Shown: piece by piece, positions 23,816 to 32,955 of the stretch
Numbering within the stretch: the stretch's first letter is position 1
Layout: every line of letters starts with the position of its first letter
NCBI GenBank assembly: GCA_049289035.1
Contig: JBAQIV010000019.1
Coordinates: 1 to 37,915 of the forward strand
Length of the DNA: 37,915 nt
Direction: 5' to 3'
DNA from: JAPUDQ01 sp049289035
Lineage (GTDB): Bacteria > Patescibacteriota > Saccharimonadia > Saccharimonadales > Saccharimonadaceae
Notes under the pieces: generated by a model
Told to the model about the DNA's origin: nothing
The model's database searches: none
The model's input: the letters and a program-made list of their open reading frames with translations, nothing else
Translations under genes and position numbers: made by a program

Positions 23816-24382
23816 ATGGTAAAGCCACTACTTGTTATATTTACGGGCGTGCCGGGTTCGGGCAAGACGTATTTTGCGCTGCGCTTGGCAGACAAAATCA
23901 GCGCACTGCGGCTCAACAGCGATGCGATGCGGCTGGCAATTTTTGGCTCGCTTGAGAATATTGAGGCAACCTATCACTCTCCACGGCGTGAAATGCTCAA
24001 TACCCATACGTTTGGGGCGATGGATTACGCAGCGACACAAGCTCTTTCGATGGGAACCTCTGTCGTCTATGAAGCGATCCAGCAAACGGTACGCGACCGT
24101 CGTCATATGGAAGAACTTGCACGTGTATGTGACGCACAATTAGTGCTCGTGTCGGTCGTGGTCGATCTCGAGACGGCTATCACACGTACGATGCAGCGCG
24201 AGGCAGCAGATGATGCACGTCAATTTTATGAACAAAAAGCGAGGGAAGTCGTGATGCATTTTAATGATACGTTCGAACCGCTTGAGAGGACTGATTATAC
24301 GGTGGAAATTGACGGCACATTGTCATTTAATGAACAATACCGTGTGTTTCAGCAAAAAGTCGATCGGCTAAATGTAATCTAA
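23816..24382 (+). CDS. P-loop (AAA_33/zeta-toxin-like) kinase
   Basis: A 188-residue protein with Walker A GVPGSGKT at residues 11-18, a small-kinase layout (RLNSDAMRLAIFG as substrate site, TSVVYEAIQQTVRDRR) and a lid arginine cluster (ARQFYEQKAREVV). Probably phosphorylates a nucleotide, sugar or RNA end; the substrate cannot be assigned. Starts 6 nt after pnp without its own promoter. An RNA-related role is possible from context only. Confidence 0.75.
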   Translation: MVKPLLVIFTGVPGSGKTYFALRLADKISALRLNSDAMRLAIFGSLENIEATYHSPRREMLNTHTFGAMDYAATQALSMGTSVVYEAIQQTVRDRRHMEELARVCDAQLVLVSVVVDLETAITRTMQREAADDARQFYEQKAREVVMHFNDTFEPLERTDYTVEIDGTLSFNEQYRVFQQKVDRLNVI

Positions 24383-24421
24383 CGCACAGAGTTGCTCACA
24401 GTATCATCATAGAATAATGCT

Positions 24422-24553
24422 ATGTATACGAAACTTATGCGAATCTGGAATAACCCTACAGTGAGGCGGGTGATTGTGTGGGCATTGCCGTTTGTCGTAG
24501 CGTGGTGGACCAAACGGCGGCGAGCATCATCATCGTCGCGTATGTCGCGCTAG
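24422..24553 (+). CDS. Small membrane peptide (43 aa)
   Basis: MYTKLMRIWNN then one hydrophobic helix (VRRVIVWALPFVVAWW) and a basic Arg/Ser tail. TAGAAT (24410-24415) ends 6 nt before the ATG, matching the start arrangement of the larger genes here. No other gene occupies 24383-24587. Unknown function; could be chance, but promoter position and helix support it. Confidence 0.45.
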   Translation: MYTKLMRIWNNPTVRRVIVWALPFVVAWWTKRRRASSSSRMSR

Positions 24554-24587
24554 CACTGTGACGGGGCGGCTATGATATCATTGAAAC

Positions 24588-25532
24588 ATGTTTGATTTTG
24601 TGCGTGATATTGGCCAGTCACTCCAGCGCAAGGCTGCGGGATTTGTGCTAAAAGGCGATGCGAATCAACCACTCATTGCGCCATACATAACATCATTTAC
24701 GGAGCGAGGTGGTCTATCGAAAAGCTTAGTGACGCCTCATGGTCTGTCCATGATGGTTGCGATTGCTGACAATGATAATTCGCTATTTTCTGATCTCAAT
24801 GAGGCGATGATATATGCCATACATCTGCCGTTTACAGCGAGCGCGCATATATTCGCGGTGTCACCTGACTCACGCGTGAGTCTCGACCCCTCGTATGCTG
24901 AACCGGTTGTGCTAGAAGGTGATTACCAGCAGTTTTTTCAACTCTATGCCGAGCGTGGCCAGCAAGTTGATACGCGATATGTCCTTGATCCAAAGGCTAT
25001 GGAGACGACGATGACGTATTTGCACTCTTACATCTGGGAGTTATGGGGCAATACACTTTACCTTGTGTGTCAAAAGCAGGCGATAAGCCCCGATATCGTT
25101 GATCATATTGTCAACGAGATTTGCCCGAGCATTGCAAAGAGCACTGCACTGGATCTGGCGCCCAGCAGCGATTACCAAGAGGGCAATAGGCTGATGCGCT
25201 GTCCGACATGCGAAGATGTGTTGCTTATGTCGACGTATGCCTGGGCGTGTCCTGCTGGCCACGGGTTTTTGATGTCGCAAAAACAGGCGGGGTCATTTGT
25301 AACGGCGCCCAATTGGGTGCGACATAGCCCGCGTATACAGTCGGTACCAGATGACGATGTCATGATGCAAGCCGCCATGAGTCTTTCTGGGGCAATGAGC
25401 GGGCAGGTATCGTGTCCTTTTTGCCTGCAGACCATGTATACCGATGCGACCAGTGATCATGACCACACATATACCTGCGGTCGATGCCGGCTGCAATTCC
25501 TACGGACGGCGTCTCAGGGAACTACTGCATAA
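24588..25532 (+). CDS. Protein with C-terminal zinc-ribbon pairs, unknown function
   Basis: A 314-residue protein. The N-terminal ~190 residues have no recognised fold. Residues ~204-225 carry a CPTC...CPAGH pattern and ~277-303 carry CPFC...CGRC, together typical of zinc ribbons, suggesting nucleic-acid or protein binding. TATCAT (24576-24581) ends 6 nt before the ATG. The following glycosylase gene starts 4 nt downstream of its end, so the two probably form an operon. Confidence 0.65.
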   Translation: MFDFVRDIGQSLQRKAAGFVLKGDANQPLIAPYITSFTERGGLSKSLVTPHGLSMMVAIADNDNSLFSDLNEAMIYAIHLPFTASAHIFAVSPDSRVSLDPSYAEPVVLEGDYQQFFQLYAERGQQVDTRYVLDPKAMETTMTYLHSYIWELWGNTLYLVCQKQAISPDIVDHIVNEICPSIAKSTALDLAPSSDYQEGNRLMRCPTCEDVLLMSTYAWACPAGHGFLMSQKQAGSFVTAPNWVRHSPRIQSVPDDDVMMQAAMSLSGAMSGQVSCPFCLQTMYTDATSDHDHTYTCGRCRLQFLRTASQGTTA

Positions 25533-25536
25533 TGAT

Positions 25537-26115
25537 ATGGCTATAAATAAAGCAAAGCAACTTATCATACTGCGCGATGATATACTGGCGGCCGACGTGT
25601 GTGCGCATTTGCGCGAGACAGCGACGCAACTCGTCATGGGCGACGGCAACGCCGATGCCGACATTGTGTTTATTGGCGAAGCACCGGGGCAAAAAGAGGA
25701 CGAGCAAGGGCTACCATTTGTCGGGGCAAGTGGGAAATTTCTCGACGAAATGCTCGAGGCGGCGGGTATGCAGCGCAGCGATGTGTATATAACTAACATC
25801 GTCAAATACCGCCCGCCAAACAACCGCGACCCCGAGCCCGAAGAAAAACGTGCCTTTTGGCCGTACCTGATGCGCCAGCTCGAGATTATCAACCCGCGCG
25901 TCGTGATCACACTAGGCCGTCACAGTGGCGCCTGTTTTATACCTTCCTTACGTATCTCGCGCGATCATGGCCATGCCCGAACAGTCACATATCACGATAA
26001 AGAATTCCTCGTGATACCGCTCTACCACCCCGCAGCCGCCCTCTACAACGGCGGTATGCGCCAGGCGCTTATGGACGATTTTCTCGCCGCTGCTGAACGG
26101 GCGAGAGGTCTATGA
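25537..26115 (+). CDS. Family-4-like uracil-DNA glycosylase lacking most Fe-S cysteines
   Basis: A 192-residue protein. Removes uracil from DNA if active. The family-4 motifs are present: GEAPGQKEDEQGLPFVGASGKFLD (motif A, with catalytic/recognition residues), NIVKYRPPNNRDP, and LYHPAAAL (motif B His-Pro). Canonical family-4 enzymes hold a [4Fe-4S] cluster with four Cys; here the CRPP cysteine is Tyr (KYRPP), the next is absent (KRAFWPYL), and only one N-terminal Cys remains. ATG 25537 is chosen because upstream in-frame starts lie inside the previous gene. Confidence 0.85.
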   Translation: MAINKAKQLIILRDDILAADVCAHLRETATQLVMGDGNADADIVFIGEAPGQKEDEQGLPFVGASGKFLDEMLEAAGMQRSDVYITNIVKYRPPNNRDPEPEEKRAFWPYLMRQLEIINPRVVITLGRHSGACFIPSLRISRDHGHARTVTYHDKEFLVIPLYHPAAALYNGGMRQALMDDFLAAAERARGL

Positions 26116-26182
26116 AAGGTTCGGGCAGCCTGTTACAAGGGACGCCAGTAGGCAAAGATAGAGTATCTTGAAAGGATAGACC

Positions 26183-26659
26183 ATGAGTAGGCAAGTATTT
26201 CAGTGCTGGTTACCATTTATGTTGGCGATTGCAGCAATCTTTGTCGGATTGGGCCGGTCATTTGTCGGGCTAGGAGGCTGGGGGCTATTAGCAACACTGT
26301 TTATGTATATGCCTATTTTGCTAGTATATGCCGTCGTCGTCGGGGTTATACTGCGAAGACGCCCCGCAGGGTATCTTATGAGCGTGAAAGTTCAGCGAGT
26401 GTTTATTGCGCTGTTAGTCAGCCTGTTTCTACTCAGTATCTTCATGGTAGATGGTGGTGACACTCCTGAAAGCGTCGGCTCGTTGTTTACTGGTCTCCTC
26501 AGCAAAGTGGGCATCGCTAACGGGATACACGATTCAATGATAAGCCTATCGTCCATAGTGGGATTTATTAGTTACTATGCAGCCATGATATTTTTAGGGG
26601 TTTCATTTGGGCTGCTTATGAATGATCACCGCGACACAACCGGCAAATTAAAGAACTAG
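26183..26659 (+). CDS. Four-helix integral membrane protein of unknown function
   Basis: A 158-residue hydrophobic protein with about four membrane helices (near residues 8-25, 32-52, 70-88 and 125-148) and short loops. AAAGGAT lies upstream of ATG 26183 as a Shine-Dalgarno. The segment of ~67 nt after the glycosylase gene shows no clear promoter, so it may be read from the upstream operon. No family recognised. Confidence 0.65.
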   Translation: MSRQVFQCWLPFMLAIAAIFVGLGRSFVGLGGWGLLATLFMYMPILLVYAVVVGVILRRRPAGYLMSVKVQRVFIALLVSLFLLSIFMVDGGDTPESVGSLFTGLLSKVGIANGIHDSMISLSSIVGFISYYAAMIFLGVSFGLLMNDHRDTTGKLKN

Positions 26660-26721
26660 ACCTGGCGAAACATTTCGCATAATTGCGATCCCCTCGGACA
26701 TAGAGGAGTATAATAAAGCAC

Positions 26722-27621
26722 ATGGATAACCCCGAGATACCGGCACTGTTTGATCATATAGAGCCGTATGTGTCTGAGCGGTGGGGCCGTGAGCGATTTG
26801 AGTATTTTGTCGGCACAAAGGGGCCGAAGAAGTTTTTTGTTAAAGCGGCGAAGTCGTCGACCTACTATACCGGCATACAGCGCGAGGTTGTCTGGAATGA
26901 ATTTATGAACCGAGTCGAAGCGTTTTATCCCGAACGGCAGTTTGTCGGGCCGCGCATCGAGCGACGTATCGGCAAAGGTGCGTTGGTGTTTGATTATGTC
27001 GACGGTACCGCGCTCGATGCCGATGACGAGCTGGCTGCATGGCAAGCCAATCTGTCACGATATGCCGAAATGCTCGATACATTTGATCGTGTCGCCGTGA
27101 ACTGGAAAGCCGAGAATTTGCCTGATGAGCCGTCGCGATCACTTAGAGTTTATAGTACCTGGCAAGCCTGGCTCGGCGAGCGCATTGGAGACGCCAAACA
27201 TATCGACAAGGCTCGTCATCTGGTTGAGACAGCGAGCTTTAAACTGACACGCTGTTTGCAGCATGGTGGCCCGTTGCATCCGAGTGAAATTATCGTCGCT
27301 GGTGAGCGCTGGGTGGTGTTTGATGGTGAACATTGTGGCAGTGATCTGTTTCGCTATACTGATCTGGCTGATGGGTGTGCACGGCTGTACGGATTTTTTG
27401 GCGCCAAAGCCTCGGCTGCGCAGCTGGTGCGCGATTTTATATCGTGTCATCAGCGTCCGCGTGATGATTTTACCCGGGATTTTCTACCCGTATTGGCCCA
27501 TCGCAGTGTGGCATTGCTGTCGGACGCCTTTCGCGATCAGCCGACGCATGACTATGTTGCCGATACGAAAGACCTCTTGCAGCTTTGTGTCGACCAAAAA
27601 CTTGAGGCCCTCATAGGTTAG
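26722..27621 (+). CDS. Aminoglycoside-phosphotransferase-like (kinase-fold) protein, probably inactive
   Basis: A 299-residue protein. The order of motifs fits an APH/choline-kinase fold: KKFFVKAAK (beta-3 Lys), LVFDYVDGTAL (hinge), LQHGGPLHPSEIIV where active relatives have HGDLHPxN, and VVFDGEHCGSDLFRYTDLA with the metal Asp kept. The catalytic-loop Asp is replaced (HGG) and the metal Asn is Glu (HPSE), so phosphotransfer is doubtful. TATAAT (26709-26714) ends 7 nt before ATG. Confidence 0.55.
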   Translation: MDNPEIPALFDHIEPYVSERWGRERFEYFVGTKGPKKFFVKAAKSSTYYTGIQREVVWNEFMNRVEAFYPERQFVGPRIERRIGKGALVFDYVDGTALDADDELAAWQANLSRYAEMLDTFDRVAVNWKAENLPDEPSRSLRVYSTWQAWLGERIGDAKHIDKARHLVETASFKLTRCLQHGGPLHPSEIIVAGERWVVFDGEHCGSDLFRYTDLADGCARLYGFFGAKASAAQLVRDFISCHQRPRDDFTRDFLPVLAHRSVALLSDAFRDQPTHDYVADTKDLLQLCVDQKLEALIG

Positions 27622-27622
27622 G

Positions 27623-27697
27623 TTGCGCGACTAAGCAAAATTTGCTATAATTTACCATACCTTACTGGAGAGAATGACCTTATCTGACGATCTCTCC
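27623..27697 (+). promoter_or_regulatory. rnj promoter and leader hairpin
   Basis: TTGCGC (27623-27628), 17-nt spacer, TATAAT (27646-27651). The ~97-nt leader contains a perfect 7-bp stem GGAGAGA/TCTCTCC (27667-27673 and 27691-27697, 17-nt loop). Shine-Dalgarno AAAAGGAG at 27735-27742. Confidence 0.65.
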
Positions 27698-27754
27698 CAC
27701 TGAAATCAGAAATTACTTTTATATTAATTAAACCAAAAGGAGCAGAAGTAATTC

Positions 27755-29884
27755 ATGGGTCAACGACGACTCGCGACACCCGCAGCGGACAATCCGCAGC
27801 AGCGTCCTAATCAACAAAATCAAAAACGTAAATCCGACACCGCCGTCATGGCGGGCACTAGCACTCGCCGCGGTGAAGTGCAGCGTGCTCAGCGCCGCAT
27901 GAGCGAAAACGTCAATGTGCGTGCTAGCCAGCATGTTATAAATGTGCCGGTTAACAAATCTATCTACAATGGCTACGAGGGCCGGCAATACACGCTGCTC
28001 GACGCCAAAAAGCAGCGACCCAGCAATCGTCCCTGTCTCAAAGTGATCCCGATTGGCGGGGTAGGCGAGATGGGTATCGGCAAAAACATGACCGCACTGC
28101 AATACGACAATGACATCGTCATCGTCGACATGGGGTTTTTGTTTCCGGGCTCTGATTACCCGGGCATTAACTACATTACACCGGATATTACCTGGCTAAT
28201 TGAGCGCAAAGACCAGATACGCGGCGTCGTGTTTACGCACGCCCACCTTGACCATATCGGGGCGTTTCGACATCTCATAGCGCAGATTCCAGCGCCGGTC
28301 TATGCAACAAAGTTTACTATCGGCATGTTGCAAAAAAACATGGAAGAATCGACTGATGATTTTGAGCCAGAGTATATTGAGCTCAACCCCGAAGCGCATG
28401 AACGTGTCCAGGTAGGTGATAGCTTTAGTATCGAACTGGTTCGCGTCAACCACTCTATCCCTGACGCGGCGGCGGTCGTTATACGGACACCGGTTGGCAA
28501 TGTGCTCAGCTCTGGCGACTGGCGGATTGAACATACCCCAGTCGACGACAAGCCGTTTGACTTCGCACGCATATCGGAGATTCAGCAAAAAGAAGGCTTT
28601 TTGCTGTTTATGAACGAGTCAACCAACTGTGAGGACGAAGGCAGTAGCACCGAACATAGCGAGCAAGATGTGGCGCACAACATTGGTGAAATTATGAACC
28701 TGTTTCCGGCCAGCCGCATGATTGTGAGCTGTTTTTCGTCGAACCTGCACCGCATGCAGCTGATGATCGAAGAAGCCAAAGCGCACGATCGCAAAATTGC
28801 TTTTGCCGGCTATAGTATGATTCAAAACCTCGAGGTGGCACTGCGCGCCAATGCCATCAAGGTGCCCAAAGACGTCGTCATGAAGATGGAAGACATCATA
28901 AAACTGCCAGACGGCAAAGTGACGATCGTCTGTACCGGTAGCCAGGGCGAATTCAACGCTGTGCTCAACCGCATGGCCACCGGCGCGCACAAACACGTCA
29001 AGATCAAAAACTCTGACGTGATTGTCTTTAGCTCGAGTCGGATTCCAGGCAACGAGAAGTATATTGTGCGAACGGTCGACGGCCTGATGCGCGAAGGAAG
29101 CGATGTGTTTCAAGACCGGCGCGTCAACCTGCCCGGTATCGGCCGTATTCACTTGACGGGTCACGCTTACCACGACGACCACGTGCGGCTAATCGGCGCG
29201 GTGAATCCGACGTATTATCTGCCAAACCACGGTGAATTTCACATGCTGGTGCACAATGCCGAACTAGCCGAAAAAGTCTGTAACATCCCGCGCCACAACA
29301 TATTTGTCTGCGACGCTGGCGATGTGGTGGAGTTTTACCACGACGGTAGCGCCAAGAAAAACGGCCGCATACCAGTGGGCGGAGTGATGTACGATGACAG
29401 TGGTGCCGAGGTGAGCGAAGTGGTCTTGAAAGACCGCATTCATATGGCAAACGAAGGTATATTTGTGGTGGTGCTGACCGTCAGCAAATCGTCTGGTCGG
29501 TTGCTAACTAGTCCAGACATCATATCGCGCGGATTTATTTATCTGCGCGACAGCGAAGAGCTGATGAACCTCATACGTCAGTACTTGAAGCAAAAAGTTG
29601 CTCGACTTTTCTCTGGCCGCAAACTCGACATGGACAACGCCAAAAAAGAATTGCGCGACGAGCTGACGCATTTGCTCTATGACCAGACGCACCGTACGCC
29701 GATTATCATACCGGTCATCAATGAAATCGGCGGTGCCGCACCGCAACCAAATGGCAAACCACACCAGCCGCCACGTCCACAAGGGCCAAAGCCACCATTT
29801 GTGCCAAAGTCTGATTGGACACAGCCAGTACCACGCGACGCCGAGGTACCACATTTGGCCGGCCGCTCACCGCGAGACATTTAG
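27755..29884 (+). CDS. rnj: Ribonuclease J
   Basis: Beta-CASP metallo-beta-lactamase with 5'-3' exo- and endonuclease activity in mRNA decay and rRNA maturation. 709 residues: a basic, disordered N-terminal extension (~85 residues), then PIGGVGEMGIGKNMTALQY, the metal motif HAHLDHIGAF (usually HTHEDHIG), DWRIEHTP, the beta-CASP segment SRMIVSCFSSNLHRMQ, CTGSQGE, and HLTGHAYHDD near the C-terminal metal site. The last ~50 residues are Pro/Gln-rich. A typical RNase J is ~550 residues, so both ends are extended. It ends in TAG directly abutting a heptamer arm. Confidence 0.95.
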   Translation: MGQRRLATPAADNPQQRPNQQNQKRKSDTAVMAGTSTRRGEVQRAQRRMSENVNVRASQHVINVPVNKSIYNGYEGRQYTLLDAKKQRPSNRPCLKVIPIGGVGEMGIGKNMTALQYDNDIVIVDMGFLFPGSDYPGINYITPDITWLIERKDQIRGVVFTHAHLDHIGAFRHLIAQIPAPVYATKFTIGMLQKNMEESTDDFEPEYIELNPEAHERVQVGDSFSIELVRVNHSIPDAAAVVIRTPVGNVLSSGDWRIEHTPVDDKPFDFARISEIQQKEGFLLFMNESTNCEDEGSSTEHSEQDVAHNIGEIMNLFPASRMIVSCFSSNLHRMQLMIEEAKAHDRKIAFAGYSMIQNLEVALRANAIKVPKDVVMKMEDIIKLPDGKVTIVCTGSQGEFNAVLNRMATGAHKHVKIKNSDVIVFSSSRIPGNEKYIVRTVDGLMREGSDVFQDRRVNLPGIGRIHLTGHAYHDDHVRLIGAVNPTYYLPNHGEFHMLVHNAELAEKVCNIPRHNIFVCDAGDVVEFYHDGSAKKNGRIPVGGVMYDDSGAEVSEVVLKDRIHMANEGIFVVVLTVSKSSGRLLTSPDIISRGFIYLRDSEELMNLIRQYLKQKVARLFSGRKLDMDNAKKELRDELTHLLYDQTHRTPIIIPVINEIGGAAPQPNGKPHQPPRPQGPKPPFVPKSDWTQPVPRDAEVPHLAGRSPRDI

Positions 29885-29925
29885 AAGTAGATGTTGGATT
29901 TTAGATTTTAGATTTTGGAATTGAA
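29882..29925 (+). repeat. Solo GATTTTN heptamer arm at the rnj stop codon (F1)
   Basis: Starts with the rnj stop (TAGAAGTA), then GATGTTG (29891-29897), GATTTTA twice (29898-29911), GATTTTG (29912-29918) and GAATTGA. Same unit order as the left arms at 32.96, 34.13, 34.72 and 35.04 kb. No inverted partner follows before mazF. Confidence 0.85.
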
Positions 29926-30000
29926 TCGCAACATGACGACGAGCTTTATGTGCGGAGCTCGTTGGGTGGCGCCTGGCGATGTCGCCTTTGTCGCACGGGG

Positions 30001-30330
30001 TTATATTTGCAGAAGTGTGGCGATAATCGATTTGGTCTGGTCCACGACGAGCGGCGGCGCTTGTTCTATAAACGATGCTCGGCGCGCGCGCCAATCAAGT
30101 GATTTGACATGCCCACATAGAACAGCGCCATCGATGCTGCGTGTTTTTACACGTACTTCTGTGGAGTGCCCTTTCACTTTTGACGTGATGGGGCAGCACA
30201 ATATAAGGCTTGATTTTTGGTTGTAGATGCGAGGCGAAAGCACCAATGCCGGCCGTTTGCCGGCCTGTTCATGACCGCTTTGTGGGTTGAAATCAATCCA
30301 GATGATGTCGCCTGCGTCTGGCGCTACCAT
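30001..30330 (-). CDS. mazF: MazF/PemK-type mRNA interferase toxin
   Basis: A 109-residue protein with the PemK-fold pattern: DIIWIDFNPQSGHEQAGKRPALVLSP (nucleic-acid pocket residues), CCPITSKVKG and GHVKSLDWRAR. MazF toxins cut mRNA at short sites. Its ATG overlaps the mazE stop by a few bases, a typical translational coupling. Fairly full-length compared with MazF of ~110 residues. Confidence 0.92.
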   Translation of the reverse strand: MVAPDAGDIIWIDFNPQSGHEQAGKRPALVLSPRIYNQKSSLILCCPITSKVKGHSTEVRVKTRSIDGAVLCGHVKSLDWRARRASFIEQAPPLVVDQTKSIIATLLQI

Positions 30331-30575
30331 ATTTCTTGGCCTACGGCTGCGCCGGTATCGTATTCATCGTGCAGATTGGCGTCGTCGATACCATCAACTA
30401 GTTGCTGTAGGCTGAGGCGTGGCGTTTCATGGCGAGGTGTGAGTACTATTTTGCCATGTTCAATCGCAATATCAACCCGTTGGTGGACCGATACTTTGGC
30501 GGCTTTGAGCACCTCTTTGGGCAGGCGTAGCCCGACGCTGTTGCCCCAAGGTTGAAGAGTTTGGGATATGTTCAT
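30324..30575 (-). CDS. mazE: MazE-type AbrB-fold antitoxin
   Basis: An 83-residue protein: MNISQTLQPWGNSVGLRLPKEVLKAA is the AbrB/MazE DNA-binding swapped hairpin; the acidic tail (LVDGIDDANLHDEYDTG) should wrap around MazF. The start at 30575 is chosen over a 30593 start because TATACT (30588-30583) ends 7 nt before it. Confidence 0.92.
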   Translation of the reverse strand: MNISQTLQPWGNSVGLRLPKEVLKAAKVSVHQRVDIAIEHGKIVLTPRHETPRLSLQQLVDGIDDANLHDEYDTGAAVGQEIW

Positions 30576-30582
30576 ATATACA

Positions 30583-30610
30583 AGTATATACATATTGCAA
30601 ATAGTGTCAA
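30583..30610 (-). promoter_or_regulatory. mazEF promoter
   Basis: Minus strand TTGACA (30610-30605), 16-nt spacer, TATACT (30588-30583), 7 nt before the mazE ATG. Confidence 0.8.
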
Positions 30611-30762
30611 GGTTTAGATATTATCTTCTTTCTTCCTTCAACATTCTAATCTCTAGGCAGTTTACAGCATAAGCCTCTTGCATTTTGTGGTAAATTATGC
30701 TACAATTAAAGTATACGCTGATATCGACAGGCTAGACGTCGAAGAAGTATAATAGAACGCAT

Positions 30763-32955
30763 ATGGCAAAACGAAAAAAACGCGCAAAAAAAGTCGACAA
30801 ACCACAACACCAATTGCCAGACGGCTTTTGGCGGCAGACGTGGGCAATAGTACTCATTGTACTGGCGTTACTACTAGTGGTGGCGATGTTTGGCGCGGGC
30901 GGGCCGCTGCTTGATTGGTTTTTGGGCGTGTGCCGCACACTGTTTGGCGGTGCAACCTATATACTGCCGTTGCTGTTTGTGTTTATAGGGGTAAGTACGT
31001 TTCGGGCCGAAGAAAATCGCCTGGCGACGGTTATGAAATTTGCCTCGTTGTTGCTTGTGGTGTGGCTGTCGGGCCTGTTTGGCGTATTTATGAGTGACCC
31101 AGAAAGTTCTGAGCTGGCACAAACCGGCGCGGGCGGTGGACTCATGGGGTGGCTGGCGAATCAAGCTATGCTGTCGCTGGTGAGTCCGAGTGTCGCGAGC
31201 TTCATTTACATCATTTTGATCGTGATTACGCTGTTGTTTGTGTTGGCGGTGTCACCACAGGCGATCATCGACTTTTTCCGTAATCTATTTGTCCGTGACA
31301 AGAGTGAATCTCTCGAAAACAATGCCGCGGTGGCTGAGCGTGCAAACAGTCTCGATACCAAAGAATTCAAGCTCAACGAAGGGGTACCAACCGTTATGAG
31401 CAAAGACCAAGGGGCCTTAAGCTCGCTCAAAAACAGCTACAAGCAAGACAAAGCGGCCGAGAGCAAGACGGCGCTGACCAGTGCCAGTGACCCAGACTGG
31501 GAGTTTCCAAACCTCGACCTACTGGAGAAAAAACAGAGTCCGGCCGATGCAGGCGACGTGAAGCACAATGCGCAGATTATCAAAGACACGCTGAGTGAAT
31601 TTAGTATCGATGTCGAGATGGAAGGCGCCAACATAGGGCCAAAAGTCACGCAGTACACGCTGAAACCACCGAGTGGCGTGAAGCTCAACCGTATCTCAGC
31701 ACTTGAAACGAACATTGCGCTCAATCTTGCGGCGCAAGCGCTTAGGATCGAGGCACCGATCCCTGGCCAGCGTGCGGTCGGTATAGAGGTGCCAAACCGC
31801 AAAGCGGCCGATGTGCGGTTGTATGGCATACTTTCGAGCAAACAGTGGAGTAGCGCCAGCGAACCGCTGAGTTTTGCGGTAGGCAAAGACATCGCTGGTG
31901 ATGCAGTGGTGGGTGAGCTCAACAAAATGCCGCATTTACTCATAGCTGGTCAAACTGGCTCGGGTAAGTCGGTCATGATCAACACAGTTCTCAGCAGCCT
32001 ACTGTACCGCAATAGCCCCAGCGATATGCGCCTGATATTGGTCGACCCCAAACAGGTCGAAATGACGCCGTATGCTGACATACCACATCTGCTCACGCCA
32101 ATTATTACGGAACCAGAAAAGACGATTAGTGCGCTGAAGTGGGCGGTCAATGAAATGGAGCGCCGCTACACGCTGCTGGCCGAAGAGCGGGTGCGTGACA
32201 TCAAGAGTTACAACAGTAAAAAATCTGAAGAACCTATGCCATATATTGTGATTGTGATCGACGAGTTGGCCGATCTCATGATGATTGCCGCACGCGATGT
32301 CGAGGCGCTGATCGTGCGTCTGGCTCAAAAAGCTCGTGCTGTCGGTGTACATCTGGTGCTGGCGACGCAGCGGCCAAGTGTCGATGTGATTACAGGGCTC
32401 ATCAAGGCAAATATACCGGCACGTATTGCATTCACTGTCGCGAGCCAGGTTGACTCACGAACCATTCTCGACCAGATAGGGGCCGAAAAACTGCTCGGGC
32501 AGGGTGACATGCTCATGCTGACGCCAAGTATGAGCAAGCCCAAGCGTATCCAGGGTGCGTGGGTGACGGATGACGAAGTCAACAAGATTACCGACCACTT
32601 ACGTATGCAGCGTCCGCCACAGTACGATGACGAGATTGTGGCGCAGCCGGTACAGCTCAATGGCAAAGGCGGTGTGGTGATGGACTTTGACGGTGGCGGC
32701 GATGACGATATGTTTCGCGATGCCGTACGCGTCGTTGTAGAGAGTCGCAAAGCCAGCACGAGTCTGCTCCAGCGCAAACTGCGCATTGGCTACGGTCGTG
32801 CCGCACGTATCATGGAAGAAATGGAAGAGCAGGGTATCATCGGTCCAGCCGACGGTGCCCGCCCACGCGACGTACTACTCACGAGCATGGCTGATCTGGG
32901 CGGTGGTGATGACAGTGGTGGTGATGAGACGGATGAGTATGGGATACCACGGTAG
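30763..32955 (+). CDS. ftsK: DNA translocase FtsK/SpoIIIE
   Basis: Membrane-anchored DNA pump for chromosome segregation at the septum. 730 residues: basic N-terminus, four membrane helices within residues ~20-175, a short linker, then the alpha/beta motor (Walker A LIAGQTGSGKSVMINTVL; Walker B IVIVIDELADLMM; LATQRPSVDVITG) and the gamma winged helix (SLLQRKLRIGYGRAARIMEEMEEQGIIG) that reads KOPS-like sites. TATAAT (30748-30753) ends 9 nt before ATG. It terminates in TAG followed immediately by a heptamer arm. Confidence 0.97.
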   Translation: MAKRKKRAKKVDKPQHQLPDGFWRQTWAIVLIVLALLLVVAMFGAGGPLLDWFLGVCRTLFGGATYILPLLFVFIGVSTFRAEENRLATVMKFASLLLVVWLSGLFGVFMSDPESSELAQTGAGGGLMGWLANQAMLSLVSPSVASFIYIILIVITLLFVLAVSPQAIIDFFRNLFVRDKSESLENNAAVAERANSLDTKEFKLNEGVPTVMSKDQGALSSLKNSYKQDKAAESKTALTSASDPDWEFPNLDLLEKKQSPADAGDVKHNAQIIKDTLSEFSIDVEMEGANIGPKVTQYTLKPPSGVKLNRISALETNIALNLAAQALRIEAPIPGQRAVGIEVPNRKAADVRLYGILSSKQWSSASEPLSFAVGKDIAGDAVVGELNKMPHLLIAGQTGSGKSVMINTVLSSLLYRNSPSDMRLILVDPKQVEMTPYADIPHLLTPIITEPEKTISALKWAVNEMERRYTLLAEERVRDIKSYNSKKSEEPMPYIVIVIDELADLMMIAARDVEALIVRLAQKARAVGVHLVLATQRPSVDVITGLIKANIPARIAFTVASQVDSRTILDQIGAEKLLGQGDMLMLTPSMSKPKRIQGAWVTDDEVNKITDHLRMQRPPQYDDEIVAQPVQLNGKGGVVMDFDGGGDDDMFRDAVRVVVESRKASTSLLQRKLRIGYGRAARIMEEMEEQGIIGPADGARPRDVLLTSMADLGGGDDSGGDETDEYGIPR

